This document shows positions 1 through 13,343 of a DNA stretch of 64,000 nt, in pieces. The stretch is from Isochrysis galbana (lineage: Eukaryota; Haptophyta; Isochrysidales; Isochrysidaceae). The stretch spans positions 4,330,341 to 4,394,340 of the forward strand of contig CM030933.1 of assembly GCA_018136815.1 (NCBI GenBank), given 5' to 3'. Numbering within the stretch: the stretch's first letter is position 1; each line of letters opens with the position of its first letter. Made by a program: the position numbers and the translations under genes. The notes below the pieces were generated by a model. The model was not told the DNA's origin. It saw nothing but the letters and a program-made list of their open reading frames with translations, and did not search any database.

Positions 1-1440
1 CCACAGAGCCATGCAGTCCACGCCGCGCTGCCGGGCGGCGGCGAGGACAGCGGCGGTCTCGGCGCCTTCATCGTGTGCGCCCGCATCAACGTACACAAGG
101 ACACGCCGTGCCGGCGCCGCTGGAGCCTGCGCCGCGAAGACGAGAAGAAGAAGGGGGATCGGCAGCATTACAGCGGCAGCGACGCCGCGCCGCCGATCAA
201 AACTGAACCGACCAATCTGCCAAATATTCGCTAATTTAGGCATGTTCTCGAATATCCGCACCCGCGGGCGCCTCTCAAGCCATCTGGTATAATACATCAG
301 GTCTTGGTCTGCCACCGGTGATGGGTAGTAGAGAAATGTAATTGTAATGCATAACGTATTTAAAGACGACGCTTTTACGACGCCTTATAGCAAGGAAGAA
401 TGCTCGGCATATGTTGAGCACTTACCCGAAGCTTTCATGCTCGAAGGCCGCACAACACAGAAACAAGAGTTAAGAGTTCCTTGATTCATGGGACGAAGTG
501 GTTAGCCACGCGATGCGCGCACTTGGGCAATCGAGAGAACGCCCGCCCCCGGATGTCAAAGGGGAAAAGGTACAAGACGGCGACACCCCGTCCCAAGAGT
601 CGGGAGGTGCGCCACAGAGCACAGAGCAAGGAAATCAGGGTCTCGGAAGACGAAAGATACATAAGCAAGTTCAACCATATCTGGCTACTGGCTACAAACC
701 GATACCGATTGCCTACCGGCGGACGTTAGCGTTGAAGCCGGGGGCGTGACCGATTTCGACGCGGTGCGCGCGGGCAGCTGCCTCCACTCCGCAAACAAAG
801 GAAAGAGTGCGGCGCTTCGATTGGACGCGCGTCATCATCATCATTGATCATTGCCCTGTGTAGTGCCTTCTCTCATCGATAATTCTGCGGAAGGACGTGG
901 TCACAAGCAAGGCGTCACTCCCGAGAGCTTGGGAGCATACACGCACAGAGTACCGACCACCCTAACGTATTACGTTAGTGTGCAACGATTCCCATAGGCG
1001 CGCCCACGGGGCCGCGTATCGCGGGGGAAGGCATGTGTGGGTGTGGCGGGTTGTGCCATATAGGTTGTGAGAGCGCGCCTTCCCGCGTCCCGCGTAAGTA
1101 ATAAGTAAGGAAAGAGGGCTGTATATCGAGGTTTCTGAAGTTCATGAGAGCCTCTTTTCAGACGGCTGGTAGTGGCTCAGGTCACCTCTAATACTACCCG
1201 TCAATGTCTTCGTCGGGACCGTGGAGAGGATAGTGCCCCTTCCCAGTCTGGTTCGGCAGCAGATTCAGGCATCGAGTCCGTGTTTCCATGTTGCTTTTCT
1301 CGCGTTCAAGTAGTTTAGGATCCACTTGGCCTGAAGGGACTTTACGTGGGTTGACCAGTGCAAGAGTCCTAGCCCCATTGTCCTAGTAGCGCTCTTTTCG
1401 TGCGATATGGCATATGGCGTCATGTGGGTATTTTATCCAT
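1..1440. other. Intergenic, no supported gene
   Basis: Open frames here are short, overlap on both strands and match no family I recognise. Composition is mixed, with a short CAT run near 832-843. I see no exon pair joined by plausible splice sites and no RNA gene. Confidence 0.5.
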
Positions 1441-2001
1441 TTATTTTGTTGATTGGTGTATGGGCTCGACCAGAGGACAGTTTCCATCACCCTTTGCACA
1501 CGTGTGTGGAACCACTTGGGGGCGGCCAACGTTTGCAGCCAGTACCTGGACATCCCATATACTATGAAGTTTACCATTGCCGCTCTCCGCTCTCCTAGAT
1601 ATCGTCAAATAGTTGGTGGCCGGTGAGCTGCTCGAGCTAGAGTAGCTTGGTGCCGGTGATTCGTTGATTGAGCTATTCTTCTGTAATGGGCCGCGACCGG
1701 GAGTTAGCTGAGTTAGCATGCTGCTGCCGCCGCTCTTGCACTTGTGTTTGGTGAGCTGCATGGTGCTCCTTGAGCCCCACCTGTAGGGCATACCCCTAGT
1801 TTTCTTCACCTTCGTACCAGCCGGAAGAAAAATCAGTGCAAGCACCCTGCAGCGCACGATGGTGAGTGCCGCTTGCTGCGCTTTGCCAGATGAGCCAACG
1901 AGGCATTTCTTCCACAACGCCTCCCCCTTCACTTGTGCTAGGCCAGCCTTTTGGCAGTCGTATCGCAGACGTGCCGCCTTCCTCAACTTGCTCTTCCCCA
2001 T
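1441..2001 (-). CDS. Possible first exon of an unidentified intron-containing gene
   Basis: A frame opens with a true ATG at 2001 and begins MGKSKLRKAARLR, a basic N-terminus like those of many nucleolar or ribosome-associated proteins. Codons 1-48 look protein-like and end at a good donor (ATC|gtgcgctg, exon end 1858). The rest of the frame, down to 1441, is serine-rich and resembles intron or untranslated sequence. I could not find a convincing second exon, so the gene may be broken or the exons very short. It lies head to tail about 325 bp downstream of the desaturase gene on the same strand. No function can be assigned. Confidence 0.3.
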   Translation of the reverse strand: MGKSKLRKAARLRYDCQKAGLAQVKGEALWKKCLVGSSGKAQQAALTIVRCRVLALIFLPAGTKVKKTRGMPYRWGSRSTMQLTKHKCKSGGSSMLTQLTPGRGPLQKNSSINESPAPSYSSSSSSPATNYLTISRRAESGNGKLHSIWDVQVLAANVGRPQVVPHTCAKGDGNCPLVEPIHQSTK

Positions 2002-2326
2002 CGACCCCCTCTGATACTAGCGCTCTGGTTTCTAGGCTAGCGCGCCATTGATGGCGCCCTCACACATACAGCGGCTGCAGAAGAGAACGGTTGGTGGAGC
2101 CAAGTGCCATCCCGTTTGCAGGCAAGAAACTTCGCTGTCTCACTAGTGGGGGGGAAATGCTGCCAACTACCTCATACTCGTGGAGACCATCGATGGCACA
2201 TCGGCTGTAGGTTGGTCACAAAGATGCTCATATTCCATGCTTAAGAAAAGTCTAGTCTTACGTCACGGGGCGTTCGACGATTCATTGTTCAAGTAACTCA
2301 TGGCCAGATGCGGAGTGCCGCAATAA

Positions 2327-3316
2327 TTACAACCTGGTTGGCGACATGGGCCTCGGATATCGAGACGTCACTTGGTCAAAATGAAATTGGCACTTAGAGT
2401 CAGCGCCTTTTCTTCTTTCTGCTGGGGGCATAAGTGCAGCATACAGAAGACCGTCACTGCAACCACACGTGTACGCACGTTTAAGAAGGTGAGCCAACAA
2501 TCCACCTCCAATTGCTTGCGGAGTCTGCTGGTTGGCTTTGCGATCCTCGACAAACACGCTCGGAACCAGTCGCTTTGTGACCGTATCGTCAAGATACGAA
2601 AAAAATTGCTGAAATGGTGGCCCCCGGTGACGATGGTGCAAATAGTGGTCACGCACTCCCTTGAAGATGTAGAAACGCCGTGCAATGTGTAGCGATCCAG
2701 TGGAGTGTGACTCTGAGAGGAGTCCAGTGACGATAATGTTGTGTAGCCAGCGAGCGAGGCGCACTTTTACCGTGCCCCATGGCGTATGGCGCTGGACGCA
2801 GATACTCACGAGAACCTGCACCAAGCCGTCCAAGAAGGACTGGTTCAATGTGCGCATTGCTGTCTCTAAGTCTGGTGAGGCATCCGCATGACCATCGTGA
2901 TGATGGTGGCGCCAGTGCCCAGCTAGCCTACCGACATCGGGCCAGAGGTGCATCGCCAGGTGCACCCAGTAGAAGAGGAAGTCGTACGCAACAACACCAG
3001 CACACGTCTCGGCAATAAGTCGCCCGAGTGACCATAAGTCGGTAGGGCAGCCCATCTCGATTCCAGGTGGCGGTAGCACAACCAGTACCCATGCGATGAT
3101 TCCGAGCCAGTAGAACACGAGAGAAGAGAGGATGCCAAGAGTGAGTGGGTTGGGCGGCCATGAGCGAATCCGGGCGGTGAACGAGCGCAACGGCCTTTCA
3201 CTAGCTCGGAAGACGTTCATCCACACAGCGAAGGCGAGAGTCGCGATAGCCGGCTCGACCCACCAGGAAGAGCCGGCCTCGAGCAGTGAGGAACACAGGC
3301 CGTCGGTGGAGCGCAT
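2327..3316 (-). CDS. Sterol desaturase / fatty acid hydroxylase family membrane protein
   Basis: Intronless frame of 329 aa from the ATG at 3316; the frame is open further upstream but has no earlier ATG. The signature of the di-iron hydroxylase/desaturase superfamily is complete: HLAMH (119-123) directly after a hydrophobic FLFYWV stretch, HWRHHHH (134-140), a further His at 204 (SESHSTG), and HYLHH (224-228). Hydrophobic segments near 20-35, 60-80 and 95-118 fit an ER multi-pass protein with the His clusters on the cytosolic face. Family members use O2 and an electron donor to desaturate or hydroxylate sterols or acyl chains; the substrate cannot be read from sequence. The C-terminal 60 residues after position 245 are poorly conserved. 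The coding-strand leader is purine-rich (3490-3545 is CT-rich on +). Confidence 0.82.
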   Translation of the reverse strand: MRSTDGLCSSLLEAGSSWWVEPAIATLAFAVWMNVFRASERPLRSFTARIRSWPPNPLTLGILSSLVFYWLGIIAWVLVVLPPPGIEMGCPTDLWSLGRLIAETCAGVVAYDFLFYWVHLAMHLWPDVGRLAGHWRHHHHDGHADASPDLETAMRTLNQSFLDGLVQVLVSICVQRHTPWGTVKVRLARWLHNIIVTGLLSESHSTGSLHIARRFYIFKGVRDHYLHHRHRGPPFQQFFSYLDDTVTKRLVPSVFVEDRKANQQTPQAIGGGLLAHLLKRAYTCGCSDGLLYAALMPPAERRKGADSKCQFHFDQVTSRYPRPMSPTRL

Positions 3317-3793
3317 GGAAGGCAGCAGATGGGAGGGCAGGGTGAGACGCAGCAAGAGCGCAGCGCCCTGCCGAGATCGAAGAAGAAAGGGGGGCGGGGG
3401 GAGCTGGCGACGGCGGATGGTTGGGGCAAGCAAGCAGCCTACCCTTTGGTCTCCCACCCCGACGCGAGGGGCAAGCAGCCCACCGTCCGGCTTGCAGCCT
3501 AACTGCAGCCTCTCTCTCTCCCCTCTAACTCTCTCTTAACTCTTTACTGCCGAAGCACCGAAATAGGTGCTTCCGCTCGTTTTTTTGTACATACTAGTAT
3601 CTCTTGCCGGCTTGACCCATGGGCGACCAGCTCTCTGGGGATGCCAGGGGGCTTGCCGAGACACAATGTGTTAGAAGAAGCAGGAAGATATGCGATGGTG
3701 CAGGCATTTTTATGTGAGGTTTCACAGTAACCCCCGTTCACACCGCGCCAGGGGTCTAGACTTCTCTCTCGGCTTTCGATCTCTCGCTGGCTC
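3317..3793. other. Intergenic / leader of the desaturase gene
   Basis: CT-rich on the + strand at 3490-3545, so GA-rich on the coding strand of the neighbouring gene. Nothing else recognisable. Confidence 0.4.
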
Positions 3794-4080
3794 AACTATT
3801 GTTATAGTTTTAGCGATGGAGCGCGCGCCGACCGCTCCCACCTCCCAGCCCCCCGCCGCCACGACGCCCCAACGGGGCCGACCCAAGCCGCCGGAGCCCA
3901 AGCGCTCCCAACCCTCAGCCCTCAGCCCCTCCCGATCAAGACGTCGAGATGGCGCCACCTCCCTCGCCTCCCAAGCAGCCACACAGCCAGGGTCGGAAAG
4001 CGCAGAAGGCACAGCCGTTTTCGTTCGTCCATTCGGTGATTCCCCTATTGATATCGTCCGTCCGTGGAGTTTCCATTGAA
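3794..4080 (+). mobile_element. 5' end of a LINE-like element (hairpin plus ORF1 start)
   Basis: A short hairpin (AACTAT, loop TGTT, ATAGTT; 3794-3809) is followed six bases later by ATG at 3816 in the context GCGATGGAGCGCGC. The predicted start, MERAPTAPTSQPPA, matches the starts at 8824 (+), 53745 (-) and 59199 (+), which also begin MERA and lie just after a hairpin or half hairpin. The frame continues proline/serine/arginine-rich to 4079, as expected for an ORF1 leader. No endonuclease or RT domain follows, so this is a truncated or internally deleted copy. Confidence 0.55.
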
Positions 4081-5156
4081 TTATCGGCTGGTCGGCACTT
4101 TGCTAGCGCCGCCGAGACCCTTGGGTGCTTGGCATAGCCTGCTACGGCCCAGAAGCGGGCTCGGGCCCGATTCCAAAGCTCGGGCGTCCGCGACCCCAAA
4201 TCACCGATAACTCAAACACGTCGCGAGAGACGGAGAGAGAGAGCGAGAGAGAGAGAGACTCCGCAGCGACGGCCGGAGCGTGTCTCCGTTGTAACTTCCC
4301 ACGTAGCGGAGAGTCCGAAGGGGAGCGTCCTGTCGCGCGACCACGGCGATCACTTTGGATACAGATCGCGACGAGATATCTTCACGACCGAATAAATCTT
4401 GCCGTTGAGCGTGAACCTTCTAGACGCTTCTAACGAACAACCCTGAGTAGCAACCAAGGGGAAGAAACACCAAAGGGGCCAAGGGCTTGCATGTAACTTG
4501 CATCAAGGGGAAAGATTCCCTCACCTAGGAAGCGAACCTACACCGGTCTCCAAGGGGAGATGGCAAATTAAACCTCAAATCTCGAGCGGCTAGAGCAACC
4601 GACTCGCTCGCCAAAACCTTGACCGAGAAGAAAGAAGCAAGGACCTACAAGCCAAGGGTAGCGGACCTAGGGAATGTGAGAGGAAGTTTCCGAACGCCAA
4701 CGCGAACGCCAAACGCGGGAAGGCAACGAAACCCTAACCAGGCTAAACAGAACCTACAAAGAACAGGCCTGGACGACAACGAAAGTTAGCAAGCCCCAAG
4801 AAAGAACCGGAACTCAACAAGAAACAACAAGCCTTGCAAGAAGCTAAACAAGCCTTCACAAGGTAACTCGAGAGCCTGAGACAAGCGCGCAGCGAGTGAC
4901 AGGCGACCTGGCTCCTTTGGGTCAAGATTACCCGAAAGGAGGAAACCTGGAATCTAGACCTGACAGACAGGCTAGAAGGAACGAAACGAGAACTCGAATT
5001 CTAGATCGCTAGGGACGAACCCTACCAACCTAGATGTACCTGAGCTTCACCGTGTGGCCGCACGGCGAAGGACCTGGAAACAAGAGCCTGGAAATCGCAT
5101 CATCTAGGATGAATGCGACAGCCACAGAAGAGGCATTGCTTGCGCTTCACCAAACG
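4081..5156. other. Intergenic, degraded AAG/GAA-rich sequence
   Basis: 4215-4258 holds an imperfect GAGA tract. From about 4440 to 5150 the + strand is rich in AAG, CAA and GAA codons but every frame is broken by stops. It reads like an old coding or repeat relic that I cannot identify. A 100-N assembly gap follows at 5157-5256. Confidence 0.35.
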
Positions 5157-5256
5157 NNNNNNNNNNNNNNNNNNNNNNNNNNNNNNNNNNNNNNNNNNNN
5201 NNNNNNNNNNNNNNNNNNNNNNNNNNNNNNNNNNNNNNNNNNNNNNNNNNNNNNNN

Positions 5257-5785
5257 GGCTACACACCTACTATAGGTCGGTCCGCCTCAATGGGTTTTCC
5301 CTCATTCTCATTGTAGCTTATGGGGAGGCTTATAATGGGAGCCGGGGGCGTTTGCGAGGGGGGAGATTCGTAGGGGTGCATATGGATATGCGTATGTGTC
5401 TAGTGACAACACCCGTCAAGGCGTACGAGCAGGTGCGCTGAGGGGTGTCGTGATAGTGCCGGGCTAGTGGGAGTAGTGGCACTAACGCTCAGAGTTGTTT
5501 AATTATTCACACTAACACTCCGCCACAACCCGCCAGCCCCAGCCACACTGCTGACCACAAGATCTCCGACTGCCATGACAACGAGAGAGATGTGAGGGGT
5601 AATCTCAAATCGGCCGTATAGACCGCCATGTAAAAAGACACATCTACCGCGCCCGATGTGCGATCAATTGTCCATAATGCATGAGTTGATGCATTGCCGC
5701 ATGTCATGCGGTCTTACCACGCCACGTGCGGCACCAGCCGCTGTTGTGGCGTGCGCTTGCGCATCACTTATCTCACGCCTATTTC
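5257..5785 (-). mobile_element. Probable LINE relic next to the assembly gap
   Basis: The first bases after the gap, GGCTACACACCTACTA, match the 3' end of the relics at 7765-8460 (-) and 41110-41346 (+). About 35 bp near 5460-5500 resembles 63747-63780, just upstream of the LINE C-terminus there. No intact frame. The remainder up to the neighbouring gene shows nothing recognisable. Confidence 0.35.
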
Positions 5786-7258
5786 CTATGCCAACAACAA
5801 GCACCGGCCGCTCAGCCGGATGCCATGCTCCCCGACGACCCATGTGCTTTCCTGGGAGGGCTTCATCTCGACGAGCTGCGCACATGATTCCCAGAGGACG
5901 GAGGCTCTCACGGGAAGAAGGTTGGGCGATAGGCCGTGCAATAGAAACACTACAGGCTCGAAAGCCTCAAGTCGTGCTGGCGGTTTGCCCTCGGGACTCT
6001 TGCGCACTGCAATCGCCGCGACGAGCGCATAGTGCGCGCCATGGCCGGCACGCTTTGCGGGCGTGTGCGTGCCCTCGGCTGCATCGTACGGCACAATCGC
6101 AACACCGCCAGCGCGGATCCATCTCGATAGTCGTTGAAGAGCGCCCGCCCCACACAGCACCACCGCGTGCAACCCGCATGTCTCCGACGCCAAGTTGGCC
6201 AGATGGTGTATGTCAAAGACTTCACCATCCGACGAGTACTTCCGTTGTACTGCCATTTGTAGCACGCTTGCTGTGGGGTCAATGCCGCTTTGGGCCTCGA
6301 GCCGAAGCTCGAGCACGAGGTTGTCAGCAGTCTCCCAAGCAGCCGCCTCCTGCTTGAGCGCCGCGTCAAAATTTGGAGTCGAATCACCGTTTGAGCTGCT
6401 ATTTGCCGATCTAGCGACCGCCGCCATTGGCGCCGCGCAATTCTCGGCGCGCAGAGCCGAGCGTGCCATGCGCAGCGCGCAGATACCGCAGCACGGTCCC
6501 ACCTGTCGCTCCCATGTGACGGCTGACAGGGTGAACACGTCCCAGTCCGTCCCTGCCCGCGCCGACTCGCCACCGAGGATGGGTTGGTCGCTCGCGAGTA
6601 CATGGTGCACCCTGGCCCTGAGATCTGCAGCCAACAACGTCCGGCGCACGCCACCGCGCTCGAGCAGCCGCTTGCGCAGCCAAACAGAGGTGGAGAGCGC
6701 AACAGTCTCAGATGGACCGCCAGACGTCTCGGCTGCTCGGCCCGCCTTTCCGGCCATCATCGCCTCAAGCCGCACTAGCGCCTCAGGCTGAACCCCGATG
6801 AGCGCAGGTCGCAATAGCGAGATGGGCTCGCACCGGCGGTAGCCGCATGCCTCGTAGAATCCGGCCGCATCGGGTGTCCATAGGTAGAGGTAGCCAAAGC
6901 CAAGCTGTGCAGCGGACGTCTCGGCATGCGTGAGCATCGCGCGTCCGACACCTCGGCCACGCATGTCTGGGTGGACAATAAGCGATGTTAGCGCGGCGGA
7001 GAAGCCGCCGTACTCACCCACTGTCTCTGCCGCCCGCTGCAGGCGGCAGTGGGCAGCAAGGCGGCCGTCGGCCGTCAGCAGCAGCAGGTGGAGAGGCAGC
7101 CCAGAGGCGGAGCGTGAGGAGGCGGCGAGCGCGGCGCGCATCTGGTGGACGCGCGCGGCCGCACCCGTCCCCGGCCAGTGCGACGCGAGCAGCCGCGCCG
7201 CTGCCACGCACAGCTCGGGGCGATCGGCGAGAGAGACGCAGCGGAAGCCGTCCGCCAT
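5786..7258 (-). CDS. Fusion of NAA80-like actin N-acetyltransferase and ACTMAP-like actin maturation protease
   Basis: Intronless 490-aa frame from the ATG at 7258. Residues 1-150 are a GNAT domain of the NAA80 type: an N-terminal RPEL/LLxSxWP helix (13-29), the acetyl-CoA loop R-x-x-G-x-G (R100-G105), and a FYEACGYRRCEP end (134-145) matching the FYxxLGYxxGEP of NAA80. After a linker (about 150-240) comes a C19orf54/ACTMAP-type cysteine protease: QVGPCCGICALRMA with the catalytic Cys at 257 in the GPxCG position, VPYD at 389-392, the catalytic His at 409 in GHGAHYALV, and a conserved ending QLVEMKPS...LSGRCLLLA. In animals ACTMAP removes the acetylated N-terminal residue of nascent actin and NAA80 acetylates the newly exposed acidic end. 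Having both in one chain implies consecutive steps on actin in the cytosol; that coupling is inferred. Confidence 0.85.
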   Translation of the reverse strand: MADGFRCVSLADRPELCVAAARLLASHWPGTGAAARVHQMRAALAASSRSASGLPLHLLLLTADGRLAAHCRLQRAAETVGEYGGFSAALTSLIVHPDMRGRGVGRAMLTHAETSAAQLGFGYLYLWTPDAAGFYEACGYRRCEPISLLRPALIGVQPEALVRLEAMMAGKAGRAAETSGGPSETVALSTSVWLRKRLLERGGVRRTLLAADLRARVHHVLASDQPILGGESARAGTDWDVFTLSAVTWERQVGPCCGICALRMARSALRAENCAAPMAAVARSANSSSNGDSTPNFDAALKQEAAAWETADNLVLELRLEAQSGIDPTASVLQMAVQRKYSSDGEVFDIHHLANLASETCGLHAVVLCGAGALQRLSRWIRAGGVAIVPYDAAEGTHTPAKRAGHGAHYALVAAIAVRKSPEGKPPARLEAFEPVVFLLHGLSPNLLPVRASVLWESCAQLVEMKPSQESTWVVGEHGIRLSGRCLLLA

Positions 7259-7539
7259 CCGCGAGGGACCTCTTACAAGTCAACCTAACCCCCCCCACAA
7301 GACGAATTTTTATGAGAAAGCTGTAGGGAATTAAAATTATCCTAGAAGGCATATCTCCCATCCGATGGTGTCTCTATCTAGCATAGTGCGAATGAGAAAA
7401 TTTGAGGCGAAATTCAAATATCAGCGGCGATTTCCACGTTAAAGGGGTTCTGAGGTTTTGGGCCCTCCGACCGAGATTTTAGAGGGGGTTTGCGGTCGCC
7501 GGGGCACCTTCACCCGTCGGGAGAGGGCTCCGCGCGCTG
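7259..7539. other. Upstream region of the fusion gene
   Basis: Short leader with a C8 run at 7291-7298, otherwise unremarkable. Confidence 0.3.
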
Positions 7540-7735
7540 AGGCGAGAAGCGCTCAATCACCATCACCCACAGCATAGAAAAGCGTTCAATCACCATCAGC
7601 CTACACGTGGGAACGCGTTCAATCGCCATCACCCCCACCACATGGAAAAGCCTTCAATCACCATCAGCTTACACATGGAAAAGCGTTCAATCGCCATCAC
7701 CTCCCGGAAGCATATCCCCATCGATGCTCGCGTCA
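7540..7735 (+). repeat. Minisatellite, about 34-bp period, roughly five units
   Basis: The motif GCGTTCAATCACCATCA followed by a variable CCYACACRTGGRAA segment recurs from about 7545 to 7705 with 10-20 percent divergence between units. It lies between the fusion gene and a LINE relic. Confidence 0.7.
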
Positions 7736-7764
7736 AAGTCAAAGTGGATGTAAAAAAAAACAAA

Positions 7765-8460
7765 AAACATCTGAAGATTCTGGGCTACACACCTACTAGA
7801 CTAGGGTAATTCCCCATCCCTGTCGCCACCGCCCTTAACTTCCCTTTCCTCCACCTCCTCCCCTTCCCCCCTTCATTCCTTTGTCTTCGGTATCCGGGGT
7901 TCGGCTCGGGTGCGCTACCACGAGCCTGGTTCAAAGCGCGGGTTCCGGGCAGGCCTGTTGTTGGTCAGTTCTCCTCTTGTGCTTGTCGGGTCACGGGCTT
8001 GCTCGTCTTTCTCGCCCTTGCTTGTCGCTATTGTGTCTCGGTGGGTTTATGTCCAATCGAGGTGTATCTCGTCTCAGAGTTGTTCTGGTACGGGTCCCTC
8101 GGCAATTATATATGCCACCCCCATCGAGGTGGTCAAGGTTTGCAGCTCTAGACTTGGTTCTAGCTTTCCTCTTGCACCTAGTGTGAACAAAGGGTATATA
8201 TCGTTCGTGTCGATCCTTTTCTTCGGCTGTCTGCCCATGCCTGCTTGGGCGGTCCTAGCCGAGTCTGTCGTATTTGCAAATAGTAGTGCCTTGCTTAGTG
8301 TCGTGTACCTGTCTATCGTTCTTATCATCACTGATTTCTCCGAGAATTCAATGCCGTCGTAGTGTATCCTGTAGAAGTCTGTTAAGATCCCTCCTAGCGG
8401 AACCCCTAATATGGTCGCATACTCGCTTCTTTTTAGCCACTTGTATCTTTGAAATCTAGC
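7765..8460 (-). mobile_element. LINE relic with RT thumb fragment and 3' end
   Basis: On the minus strand, around 8460-8270, a frame reads RFQRYKWLKRSEYATILGVP, then LSKALLFANT: the post-catalytic and thumb part of non-LTR reverse transcriptases (ILGVPLG, then a basic/leucine helix). The frame then decays. The 3' part (7765-7990) is about 75 percent identical to the reverse complement of 41110-41346, which carries a target-site duplication. The end at 7750-7775 is a T-rich tail in element orientation. Confidence 0.6.
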
Positions 8461-8668
8461 GGGCGGTGGGTCGGCCAAAATATGTAGGAAAATGAGCCCA
8501 AATATATGTTGCAAAAATATGTCGAAAATATCAAAAAGGCCACCCAAATACCAAATATGTTGTAAATATCACGTTATACGACGCTATGCCATGTACCACG
8601 TTCTAAAAATAACGCTACCCTATACGCTACACGGAGCTATACACGGCCACACGGCGACACACACACGG

Positions 8669-11629
<2,961 letters not shown>

Positions 11630-13054
11630 TCATATCCACTTCGTGCTGCTAGCCGCCTTTGTCCAATCCGCTCGACTGTGGCGCTCAGGGAGATTGGGTA
11701 GGTTCTTGTAAAGCGGATCACTGTCGCTCGATCCGCGATTCACCATACGCCCGCGCCTCACAGCAGGTCGAGACTCTTCAATCATCTTTGCCCAGCGCAC
11801 AACATGGGTGTAAGAGGCAACATCAAGGAATTTCGCGGCAGAGTATAGGCGCCCGAGGACAAGAGCCCCATACCTGAGACGCAGGAAGGGTGTAAGGAGT
11901 TTGCGGATGCGGCGCTCGCACACGGAAATGGGTGAGATCGGTAATTGCATCCAGCCCACGACCCGGCGAGGGCCGGGGGTAGCGTACCAAGGCCAGATCG
12001 CGATGTCAGCCAACGTGTAACTCTCGCCAGCAATGTACGTGCGTGTTGCCAGGTTGCGATCGAGCACGTCCAATTGACGCTTTACCTCCATGGCGTATCG
12101 GTTGATCGGATACTCCATCTTGTAAGGAGCATATGCATAAAAATGACCGAAGCCGCCACCGAGGAAGGGTGCCGAACCCATCTGCCACATAACCCAAGAG
12201 AGAACCTCAGCTCGACGGGATGGTTCGGCGGGAAGCAGGTCCGTACGGTTATACTTCTCCGCAAGGTAGATCATGATTGCGGCCGACTCAAAGACCCGTG
12301 TGGGTGGTGAGGTCGATTTGTCCACAAGCGCTGGAATTTTTGAATTCGGGTTGACCTCAACAAAACCAGAAGTGAACTACAGCCATTGTGGGAAGGGGGC
12401 GGGATGAGAGGCTGAGCAGGCTCGGAATTCGTACAGCACGGTGAGGTCAACCCCAAAGCGGTGCGCAACAGGACACGTAGGCCCAGTCTTGTTCGGGCTG
12501 TTGTCATCCTCTCCCTTCCCTCTTCCCCATTGGGCTACTCGTCACACCTGCATGCCATCAATCTTGATCATCCAAGCATCATAATCGAAGGCAGGGTCCA
12601 GTTCGGCGAGTTCTTCAAGCATGATCGAGGCCTTCACACCATTTGGAGTGGCAAGAGAGTAGAGCTGGATGGGATGGATTCCCTCCTGACATGACCATGC
12701 GCAAGCGTGGCCAATCTGTCAACTCTCGGGCGGCACTTCCTTGGCGCCCATGCAGCACGTCTGTCACCAGCTTCCCGAGCTATCAGCATGCGCGTGCAAC
12801 TTTCACGTGCTTGCTGATCGCTAGACGCAGCCTGAACGCATGCCTGGGTCCACCTGGAGGGCTTCGGTCGTGCGTGCGCCCGCAGTTGGCGCGTTGATTG
12901 AAGCCCACTTGCCGCCACTCGGCGCATTATGCGTCCAAATATTTGGCGGCGTGTACTTCGAGAGTTGCCTCATCGCGAGCGCGGCAACTCCCGCACCGAT
13001 CGCGACGCCGATGCCGGCAGCAGCGGGAGCACTGAGCTGCGATACGAGTACCAT
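11630..13054 (-). CDS. Glutathione transferase of the YghU/Nu type, four exons
   Basis: Exons 13054-12854, 12685-12548, 12376-11988 and 11873-11630 join in frame (GT-AG, phases 0, 0, 2) to 323 aa. Each junction was set by colinearity with bacterial YghU: NIWTHNAPSGGKWASINAP, LYSLATPNG, FVEVNPNSKIPAL, FESAAIMIYLAEKY, FLGGGFGHFYAYAP, YTLADIAIWPW, and the tail KRGRMVN-like RGRMVNRGS. TPNG carries the thioredoxin-fold active site region; YghU-type enzymes bind two GSH and act as disulfide-bond reductases. The first 28 residues add a hydrophobic AAAGIGVAIGAGVAALA segment absent from bacterial YghU, suggesting a membrane anchor or organelle target. The coding-strand leader is strongly GA-rich (13280-13475 on +). 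Confidence 0.88.
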
Positions 13055-13312
13055 TGAGAACAGAGGAGCAGGAAGGGTAGCGCGGCGAGAGGGCGGGAAG
13101 AGGACGGCAAGGGAGGCGAGCCGAGGCGACCGGGGAGGAGGGGAGGGGAGAGGAGGGGAAGCCGAGGGGGGGAGAGGAAGGGAGCGAGAGCCGGGGAAGC
13201 GGAGAGCCCCCCTCGCGAGCGCCGGCGCCCCCGAGGGGAGCTTTCGTGGGAAGGGGGGGGGCGGAGGCCGCATTTCACACATCTCGCTCTCCCTCTCCCT
13301 CTCCCTCTCTCT

Positions 13313-13343
<31 letters not shown>

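Noticed and set aside
5950-6702. 250-codon minus frame and several plus frames over 5656-6791
   Set aside because: Shadows of the acetyltransferase-protease frame, which alone carries conserved motifs.
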